64,000 nucleotides of DNA. It comes from Sugiyamaella lignohabitans. Lineage: Eukaryota > Ascomycota > Dipodascomycetes > Dipodascales > Trichomonascaceae. Shown here piece by piece: positions 32,686 to 40,106 of this stretch. Made by a program: the position numbers and the translations under genes. The stretch is from contig NC_031672.1 of NCBI RefSeq assembly GCF_001640025.1, forward strand, positions 4,712,001 to 4,776,000, written 5' to 3'. The notes below the pieces were generated by a model. That model was not told where the DNA came from and ran no database searches. It worked only from the letters and a program-made list of their open reading frames with translations. Positions within the stretch are counted from its first letter, which is position 1. Each line of letters opens with the position of its first letter.

Positions 32686-33870
32686 GATTTAGATGATAAT
32701 AAATGAACCAAAAATTAGCAATAAATAACTGAAAAAGGAATCGAATATCAAAAAAATTCAGAGTCTGGTGTAATGATAGACCGAGATTATAGATTGCAAG
32801 TTTTTGAAAAGGTTTATCCGCGTCACTCAATAACTGGAGAGATACGGAAATATGCACTAAGGATAAATCTGACTCAATAGTAGGCACACGTTTTGGTAGC
32901 ACAAAAGTAGTCCGTTTTAATGGCCAAAAGGTTATTAGCTGCCGAGAGTAAAATTAAGCTATCTATCAAAACCAAACCAAGCCACAATAAATTTCCAGAT
33001 TAAATTGGAGCCAAAAATTTAACTGATCAGGAAAAATAACCGGAACAGTCGTCACAGCCTTTATATATATCACAACTGGGTGTGTGCTTGGGACTCGCTT
33101 TTCATTAGCTGTGGGTTAGGTCTTGGCGTGTATGAAACGGTTATATACAGGTGTAGAAGCAACGTGGGGGAAGAGTTCGTGGGGGCTATGCTTCCTGCGA
33201 GAGTTCTGGTCAGATAAAGGACAAGTTCGTGGGGGAGATAAACAGAAATGGCGCTGATGAATTAGTCTGCCAGTTATAATGTGGTGTAGACGGCGAAGAA
33301 GAGAAATTGGACCACTCTTCATAGGAGTAAATTCCACTTGAAAGTTAAATCTTCTTCTCCTTCGTGTAGTAGCATATGATTGATTGATGAATTGGTTTGC
33401 CAAGTTGGGAGAGGACGATGAGATCAACAGGAAGGTTTCTTAACGAGTAGTCGTTCCGTAGATGTTAGGTATTGTGTATTTATAGAAATAGATAGCAAGG
33501 GCAATATAGACAAGTTTCAAGAGTAGCAAGTGTAGGTAAATAACCAGGGGATAATGGGTTATTACATATTATTGGAGTCATAGTAGTAATTGAGAAAGGA
33601 ACAAGCACAGGTGCAATCATTCATATGTACAACTGCAGCAACCACTCTATGGATAAAAGGCTCGCTGCTTGCTTTCGAACGCTGCTGTGCGAGCAAGTGA
33701 GTTTTTCCGTCGGAAAAATTATTTAATCCGTACCATGTGAGACACTGTGCATTGGAAATATAATTTGCAGAGAACAGTAGTGTGATGTAAACAGGTTTAG
33801 TCTGCTGGGGTACGTGATATTAGTTATATTACATAAATCACACAGATGGAGGAATTTGTACGGGGATATA

Positions 33871-33920
33871 CATATGCTCATATGCTCATATGCTCATATG
33901 CTCATAGGCTCATAGGCACA
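33871..33920 (+). repeat. short tandem array of CATATGCTC
   Basis: Four exact 9-bp units followed by degenerate ones (CATAGGCTC, CATAGGCAC). Each unit contains CATATG, an NdeI-like palindrome. Confidence 0.85.
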
Positions 33921-34304
33921 TAGCCTCTATACTACATTACTTAGAATATGAATTAGTTATATGGTTATACCAACAGTGGTCGGGAGCTGTTTCATGAAGT
34001 TCCCAAAATTATCCCTGATATTTGTGGATGGTAGCTTTAATATGTCAGCACCTCCACTAATGCGTTAGTATATTTGTTAAACCCGTGCACTTAAGCTTAA
34101 AATGATAAATATATGGGCATTTAATTAGGAACTTATTTTAGTTACTCCGCAGTGGTTTACTCATGTGATCTAGATTTGTGTTAGCTCCGGGATGCACTCT
34201 AAGTTCAACCGTGGCTTATCAGTTCCCACAAAGTAAAATAACGGATTTCCCGCGGAGCCCTAATTTTGTCTGAGGTAAGTCCACTTTGTTCACATGAACT
34301 TCTA

Positions 34305-34320
34305 GCCCGCTTAAACGGGC
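34305..34320. promoter_or_regulatory. GCCCG-N6-CGGGC inverted repeat
   Basis: Five-base inverted arms around CTTAAA, upstream of the thioesterase gene. The spacing and CGG-type arms fit a dimeric Zn-cluster factor site; this is inference. Confidence 0.4.
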
Positions 34321-34537
34321 AGGAAATTTGTCCGGCATCACAGAGCATATCGGCATCCCTAGTGCGTGTGCCGAGGTATGGTGATCCAAGGCTGCATATT
34401 TCATGGGCCGGGGTCTGATCTGGCCGCTGATTTATATAAATATTTGGGATTGGGTCCATGTGCTTGAAGTATTAGTTTATTTCACAGTTTGTTTATGAAA
34501 ATTAATATTTGGTTATAATAATATTGCACAAGTTATA

Positions 34538-35062
34538 ATGTCAGTCATTACTCCAGAGAATTGTAATAAAGTGCTACAGCTCGTCAAGGATAATTTTCCC
34601 GAGGGAGAAGGATTCGGCATTCAAATTGTTAAGCTGATGAAGTTCACTCATGTCAGAAATGATAACGGAACTCAAGTAGTCACACTATCAGTTCCTACTC
34701 AACCATGGATGCAGAACAATTATGGTATTGTTCATGGTGGTTGTACTGCTACTCTACTGGATTATATTACAACTTATGCCTTTATCGCACATGAAAAATA
34801 CTGGAAGGACTTTGAAGAAGACGACTATGCCCTTGTGGTTGGCCAAGCGATTCAAGAGTTTGGTCTCTCTCGACACATTTCTACACAATATTTATCTGCC
34901 ATTCCTATAGGAATTGAGCTATTCTGTGAGGTTCGTTTAGAGTCATCTACAAGTAGATTCACTCATACTTCATGTCGATTCCACGACGCTAGCGGCAAGA
35001 TATATGCCACTGGCACCCATGACAAGGTCAAACAGGTCAGCAAGAGATTATCCAAGTTATAG
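34538..35062 (+). CDS. peroxisomal hot-dog acyl-CoA thioesterase (PaaI/ACOT13-like)
   Basis: A 174-residue single-domain hot-dog protein. The family signature NNYGIVHGGCTATLLDYIT (HGG at 66-68) is the start of the hot-dog helix and carries the expected catalytic-face residues. The C-terminus ends KRLSKL, a canonical SKL peroxisomal targeting signal. It probably hydrolyses acyl-CoAs in peroxisomes, perhaps releasing CoA during beta-oxidation. The substrate chain length cannot be told. Not assigned to a Saccharomyces gene. Confidence 0.82.
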   Translation: MSVITPENCNKVLQLVKDNFPEGEGFGIQIVKLMKFTHVRNDNGTQVVTLSVPTQPWMQNNYGIVHGGCTATLLDYITTYAFIAHEKYWKDFEEDDYALVVGQAIQEFGLSRHISTQYLSAIPIGIELFCEVRLESSTSRFTHTSCRFHDASGKIYATGTHDKVKQVSKRLSKL

Positions 35063-36055
35063 GCTGATCTTATCAGGCAGACGGTCATTTTCTCCGAGAA
35101 GTTAGAAACCGATTATTCGTTCACTATGGAGGAGGTATTTACACGTGAATAGCAGCATATCTTGGCCAGGTATTATCCAATTCAAGAAAAATTGGCTAAG
35201 ACTTCTTCCTACGAAAAAAGAAGGAAACCATTGTCAAATGTACTACAGTAGTCGAATATCTAGGCATCAAGGCAAGCACACCATGTTTTTCAGGGGTACA
35301 TGGTTTACACAATTTTATCAGAGTTAATGATCACATTATTTTTTTATACTTTTCACATTTATAGATTAATTTATTTATTATTAATTGATAATTACCCCAT
35401 CCTCTTTCTTGAAGCTTATTAATAAAATAAAATTCCCATTATAGACGCTACGGTGAATGTCCAAGTCAATGAACTCGCTAGGTTGAGCATGAAAGACCTG
35501 TGGAAGCAAAGCCCTACCCCTTCTGAGGGAGATACTGACAGTCTTGAACGACAACGTCTGTCTCAGATTGGATATGAACCGAAACCTTCTGCTACATACT
35601 TCTGTAGCCGCAGCCTATAAGCAGCGCGCCAATGCAGAATATCAGCGGTTATGTAAATATCGTTAATATAGAACGGAAGTTGTAAAAGCCGTTCCATGCA
35701 AAGATAGGTTCAGGTCGAGTCTTGACAGGGACCATGACTGTTTTTGGAATCAAAGCTTGAAAGGATTTTAAACTATAAACAAATAGTTTGCTGGTGTGAC
35801 AAGGATATAACAAGTGGTATTCTATCGCATAGTGGTCGCGAGAGGCAGATCTATCAAGTTTTGACAGGAGAGGCTACACGGCAGAAGTTTGGTTCAGTTC
35901 AAGGATTTTTGTTGCATTTGATTTGTAGTGGACAGATATTTTATAGCCGAGTTCCATCCAAGTCCAAGCTAGAAGTTGTCTTTTGTTTACCACTGTCATT
36001 CTTCAGCCTAACAGTTTTATCTGGTTGACGTTCTATTTATTAATTTGCACTTTTG
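35063..36055. other. intergenic region with a coding-like remnant
   Basis: 35426-35620 is open on the plus strand with a protein-like composition (VNELARLSMKDLWKQSP..., ERQRLSQIGYEPKPS) but no convincing start, and it ends after about 65 codons. The RLxQxGYEP piece recalls the N-terminus of amino-acid/choline permeases, so a decayed permease is possible. The rest is AT-rich and includes the Myb gene promoter. Confidence 0.35.
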
Positions 36056-37864
36056 ATGACCATTGCGGTCATGAATGGTCAAGATAAGATGCCAATCCCT
36101 CTCTCAGAAGGGGGTAGCTCTGAGCTGAAACCTGAGTCGACAGATATCAATATTCAGTCTGGTACCGGTGGTGATATGAGCACTTCAAATTTGGATCAGT
36201 CATCTGAAAGAAAATACCGCTCACGAAGAGTATGGACAAGTGCGGAGGATGAGAAACTACGACTTCTCGTGTCCCACTGGGGAGACCAGTGTGGTAAAAA
36301 TGGTCACTGGGATAAGATCAGTTCAAATTTTGAGGGTAGAAGCAATAAGGATTGTCGCAAGAGGTGGTTTCATTCGTTAGATCCAAAACTCAAGCGCGGT
36401 CGTTGGACCGAACATGAAGACAAGGTACTGGTAGAAGCTTATAAGAAAATGGGCCCAGTATGGCATCGCATTGCACAGTTGATTCCTGGCCGAACTGATG
36501 ACCAGTGTTCAAAAAGATATAATGATGTTCTGGATCCAAGGATATCGGATAGACTACGACCATGGTCAGCTGAAGAAGATGCGAAGTTGCTAGAACTTGT
36601 TCAGAAACATGGTACGAAATGGAGAACTATTTCAAATGTTATAGACGGTAGAACTGGTTTGACATGTAGAAATCGGTGGAGAAAACTGACTGCGCCTAGT
36701 GTACGAGCAAATGCCAAAGCAAAGTCAAAATCAAAGCTCGATTCTCTTGCAGAAGGTCATAATGAGAGTCTTGAGAGTCTTGAAGATGGCGCAGAGCAAG
36801 ATGCTCAACAGTTACAGATGTTCTATTCTTCGCGGCAGCAGCAGTCAGGTCTTGGAGACGGTGATGACTCTGATGTGATTATGTCTAATGGAAGCAGCCC
36901 AGCAAGTTCCACATCAGGAAACAGCATCACAACTTCGAATACATCCCTATCACTAAATAACTCTAGCTCAGTTATTCAACAGGCTCAACCCCAAGTAAAC
37001 CAAGGGAACCCGTTTCAACAGCAGCAAGCCAACGGTCTACTTTATCAAGAAAATGGGCCTGACGGTATACCTGGCCTGACTCAGAACATATCGCAGCCAC
37101 CACAACGACTACCAGCTCTGCAAGCATCTCTTATTCATGGGTTATCTACACCCCAGTCACGACAGCAACAGCCTCAGCAGCAACACATGTCACGACAACC
37201 ATTAATACAGACCCAACAACAACAGCTACAGCATCCACAACAAACTATACCAAGTCAACCACCACAAAATCAACAAGCTGCACAGTTTCGATATCAGAAC
37301 AACAGTTCCAACAATATGCAACCGACTTCTGTAACCACTAGATATACTTATACTCTTGGGGATCAAGATGTGGTGAATGCTCCATCCATTCTTTATCGTG
37401 ATCTAGAAGCTCTGGTAGAACTAGCTGCCAAGTCTGGCAGAGAGATTGTCATCCACCAACACAACCATTATCATTACGGAACAACCCCTCATATGGCAGC
37501 TCCTACCAAAGACCAACAGCGAGTATCTTACAACAACCAGCAGCCACCAGTAAAGCAGGATCAACTTGTAATACCACCGCAACAACCAAAACATGCTCAA
37601 CAAGCAGCTCAAGCGCCTGTGATTACACCTCCTCCCCCAACATCTACTCCATTAGTGGAGACTTTACTTGGAGTTGGTCCTGGAGCTTCAACAACATCAA
37701 CTTCAATTGGTCTGAGTAGCGGTACCACCCCGACTCCCTCTGCCACAACCCCTGGCACGTTTCTGGATCTGTCTGTTATGGATAATGACAACTTTATCTT
37801 TGATGAGGCAGACCTCGATTTCGACCTGGACGAGTTCCACGGCATTCCTTTCAATCCTTCGTAA
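36056..37864 (+). CDS. three-repeat Myb transcription factor
   Basis: A 602-residue protein from the ATG at 36056 (a TTG codon precedes it in frame). Three Myb/SANT repeats occupy about residues 55-215: RRVWTSAEDEKLRLLVSHWG...(with a short insertion), RGRWTEHEDKVLVEAYKKMG, and RPWSAEEDAKLLELVQKHG. Each keeps spaced tryptophans (F/Y in some positions) and a recognition helix (NKDCRKRWFHSL, DDQCSKRYNDVL, GLTCRNRWRKL). The rest is Gln/Ser-rich with an acidic C-terminus (DFDLDEFHGIPF) that may activate transcription. Yeast Bas1, which controls purine and histidine genes, also has three N-terminal repeats and is the best analogue, but I cannot separate it from other fungal Myb factors. Confidence 0.8.
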   Translation: MTIAVMNGQDKMPIPLSEGGSSELKPESTDINIQSGTGGDMSTSNLDQSSERKYRSRRVWTSAEDEKLRLLVSHWGDQCGKNGHWDKISSNFEGRSNKDCRKRWFHSLDPKLKRGRWTEHEDKVLVEAYKKMGPVWHRIAQLIPGRTDDQCSKRYNDVLDPRISDRLRPWSAEEDAKLLELVQKHGTKWRTISNVIDGRTGLTCRNRWRKLTAPSVRANAKAKSKSKLDSLAEGHNESLESLEDGAEQDAQQLQMFYSSRQQQSGLGDGDDSDVIMSNGSSPASSTSGNSITTSNTSLSLNNSSSVIQQAQPQVNQGNPFQQQQANGLLYQENGPDGIPGLTQNISQPPQRLPALQASLIHGLSTPQSRQQQPQQQHMSRQPLIQTQQQQLQHPQQTIPSQPPQNQQAAQFRYQNNSSNNMQPTSVTTRYTYTLGDQDVVNAPSILYRDLEALVELAAKSGREIVIHQHNHYHYGTTPHMAAPTKDQQRVSYNNQQPPVKQDQLVIPPQQPKHAQQAAQAPVITPPPPTSTPLVETLLGVGPGASTTSTSIGLSSGTTPTPSATTPGTFLDLSVMDNDNFIFDEADLDFDLDEFHGIPFNPS

Positions 37865-38246
37865 GCTTATACAGGTCTCACTGGAAAGGGTTTATTATTT
37901 ATTTATTATTTATTATGGGATTCTTTTCTGTCTTACATCTGCCTTCTACGGCTCTATGAGAGACCCGGTTGCTCCCGCTCTGCCGGAAAGGAAACTGGTG
38001 GAAACCAGGGTCTCATCTTAACTGGCAGAATGAAATTATCACATCTAAACCTTTTTTTTAATAGATGTAAACAACATCACTAGCATACATCTTTATGGAT
38101 GTGGACAAGCATGAGCTTCGACGAATTCGCAGCATGTGATCACACGTAAACTGTTTCATAAATGGTACATAACATGACTAGTATATATCTATATATACAG
38201 ATGTGGATAGGCAAAAGCTTTTCGAGTGATAGACAGTACAAACATC
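37865..38246. terminator. convergent Myb/PAA1 3' region with hairpin
   Basis: An inverted repeat with arms at 37956-37970 and 38003-38016 (ATGAGAGACCCGGTT against AACCAGGGTCTCAT) lies 90 bp past the Myb stop. To its right, two imperfect ~50-bp direct repeats (near 38075-38125 and 38173-38225) share CACTAGCATA/GACTAGTATA, ATGTGGA and GCTT. No gene is seen. Confidence 0.45.
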
Positions 38247-38939
38247 TTATACTGGTCCAGAAAGGCCATCGTCCTCTAAATCGTCCTCGTCATCATCAGT
38301 TTGGCTGAGAGGAACCCACATGTGTCGCCAACCACCACCAGCCAGCTTGACTGGAGACGCACTATCATTAACAAATCCAAGTCTCTCATAGAATGGCACC
38401 AGTCGGTCATGAGCAATAAGTGCGATTCGGTCAGCAATGTGTTGAGTAGTTATCCGCTGAATATAATCGCGAATGAGAATAGTTCCAATGGACTTTCCCT
38501 GGAAAGAAGGGTCCACAACTACAGAGTGAATGCCAATAGTGCGTCCTTCCTCATGATGACCACGTGAATCCTTGGGATCAACAGCTCGACCATATTGATC
38601 CAAATCAGGTAGTTCCATTGCTTCGTCCGTGACATGATCGGTAGTCATCTTGGTAGCTAGAATATGTGCTATCAGTCGTTCAGATGAAACGCTGGAAGTT
38701 GAAGGAGGTAGGCCATCATGAATATTGTCCCTAGCTCCAGAATTGCTCTCTTCAGAATGGAACTCACGAATGAAAACGCCAGAACTCAGCTCTGGGCAAA
38801 TCCTTAGTCGGTATTCGCACTTTTCTTTGGAGCATCTTTCTTCAGGAGGAAATCCTCTCTCTTCCAAAGTCAGGAATGCGTCGACGTCTTTAAGACCCAA
38901 TGGCCTAATCACTGCATGAGGTGGAAGGTCGTAGGTCAT
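38247..38939 (-). CDS. PAA1: GNAT acetyltransferase, Paa1/aralkylamine acetyltransferase-like
   Basis: 230 residues from the ATG at 38939 (MTYDLPPHAVIRPL); the frame upstream starts only with TTG. GNAT features: VIRPLGLKDVDAFLTLEERG, the EERCSKEKCEYRL region typical of arylalkylamine/polyamine acetyltransferases, the acetyl-CoA site IHSVVVDPSFQGKSIGTILI (Q/RxxGxG type), and LIAHDRLVPFYERLGFV. The family match is to yeast Paa1 (YDR071C, 191 residues), which acetylates polyamines and arylalkylamines. The acidic insertion and C-terminus (DDDEDDLEDDGLSG) are local. In Saccharomyces PAA1 is a near neighbour of OCA6 and DOS2, which are about 9 kb away here. Confidence 0.82.
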   Translation of the reverse strand: MTYDLPPHAVIRPLGLKDVDAFLTLEERGFPPEERCSKEKCEYRLRICPELSSGVFIREFHSEESNSGARDNIHDGLPPSTSSVSSERLIAHILATKMTTDHVTDEAMELPDLDQYGRAVDPKDSRGHHEEGRTIGIHSVVVDPSFQGKSIGTILIRDYIQRITTQHIADRIALIAHDRLVPFYERLGFVNDSASPVKLAGGGWRHMWVPLSQTDDDEDDLEDDGLSGPV

Positions 38940-40106
38940 AATTTCACTCCAATTTTGAAAATCAACAAAGACAAATGATACTTGGAATTGGTCCTTACTA
39001 GGAATTTGAAACAACTAAGGTCAAAAATGCAATTTCACGATATAGCCACACAATAGAATCTCGAAAATCGATCTCCAATATCTTTGCAATCAGTTGGAAT
39101 AAAATAAAAGCTGTGGAATTTTCTTTCCAAAAAATCAATGCTTAGCCAAGCGGTAACCCAACTAAAACACTCTTGAGGGTGGTCTTACTTGCACATTGAG
39201 TCTGCGTCAAATCAATACCTGCATTTGGAAAAGGATTATCTAGCCTTACGCGGCTATTTAGACTTTTGTGGAGACACACTAGTTTCACCTTGCATTTATC
39301 CGCAACCATGTTTTGAAACTCTTTGGATTGCTTAAAAAGCAACGTAGAACCCAACAATTCCTAAGATAGTAGTACGTCTTCACACCATCCTGACTAGTTC
39401 ATATTTGCCAGCATATACTCCTAATTTTACTCGGCAATTATGTGTGTGCTATAAAATTACTTGCCAAACAAAAAAGTCTTGGCAAAAAACTACAGCACCT
39501 TCTGTTCACGCCTGGTCTCCCACGGCATTACTGATCAAGGCTCTCAGAGGCTTGAATATGATTGATCGGACGGGAAATCTTATTTTACTCTGGATATGGC
39601 CGTAGCTGAAAAATAATGTTCGCACCTGTTCTTATGACACAGTCTTTTAGCATTAGTTTCAGATGAATTTCGAGAATTTCCAGTGGTTTCGTGCACTTAG
39701 GAATACGTACGACATTTTGGGTGTTACGAGTGAGCAAACAATTTATTTAGACTATGACTCAATATATAAAAACAGCTAAAACAGCTACGGAAAGATCATG
39801 GGCCACAATCGCAACATCTTCGCCTGGATCAGGACGAAAAGGCGGGTCAGAGACAATGTCTCTGACGCTAGCAGGCTCAACGAGCTTACCTTGAGTCCAC
39901 TGCAGCCGGGAATAGTTTACTACATCGGGTAATCACTACCATGATATGAGGAACTTAAGATCCGAACCTTTCCCTCGTAGCCAGACGGCCTGTACTTGGG
40001 CCAGAGCTCAATCCATAATATATATGGGGTACCGTTTCAGTACCAGAAAATGCACCATCAAGATCAGTGTCATGCATTACGTATTCTTCCTTCTCTGATT
40101 GTCAGC
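38940..40106. other. intergenic region with coding-like scraps after the Gag gene
   Basis: The left end is the PAA1 promoter. On the minus strand between about 40095 and 39745, two short open stretches in different frames have protein-like composition (HDTDLDGAFSGTETVPHIYY; then RDIVSDPPFRPDPGEDVAIV, ending at a TGA near 39767). They follow the Gag gene on the same strand and may be its decayed 3' continuation. No protease, RT or integrase motif and no second LTR-like repeat was seen. Confidence 0.35.

Larger units (their letters stand above)
32686..34537. promoter_or_regulatory. long divergent region between GUT2 and the thioesterase gene
   Basis: About 1.85 kb with no convincing gene; a 103-codon minus frame at 33116-33427 lacks recognisable features. 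It holds TTTTTCCGTCGGAAAAA (33704-33720), a near-perfect palindrome containing CCGTCGG; a tandem array of the 9-mer CATATGCTC (33871-33920); and GCCCGCTTAAACGGGC (34305-34320) about 220 bp before the thioesterase start. CCG/CGG-type dyads are typical of Zn2Cys6 factor sites; which factor is unknown. Confidence 0.5.

Noticed and set aside
33116..33427. 103-codon minus frame in the GUT2 upstream region
   Set aside because: Irregular composition and no motif; more likely chance in a long promoter.
38940..40106. A 3' LTR-like repeat downstream of the Gag gene
   Set aside because: None of the landmark blocks of the 43.3-kb repeat occurs in this stretch.
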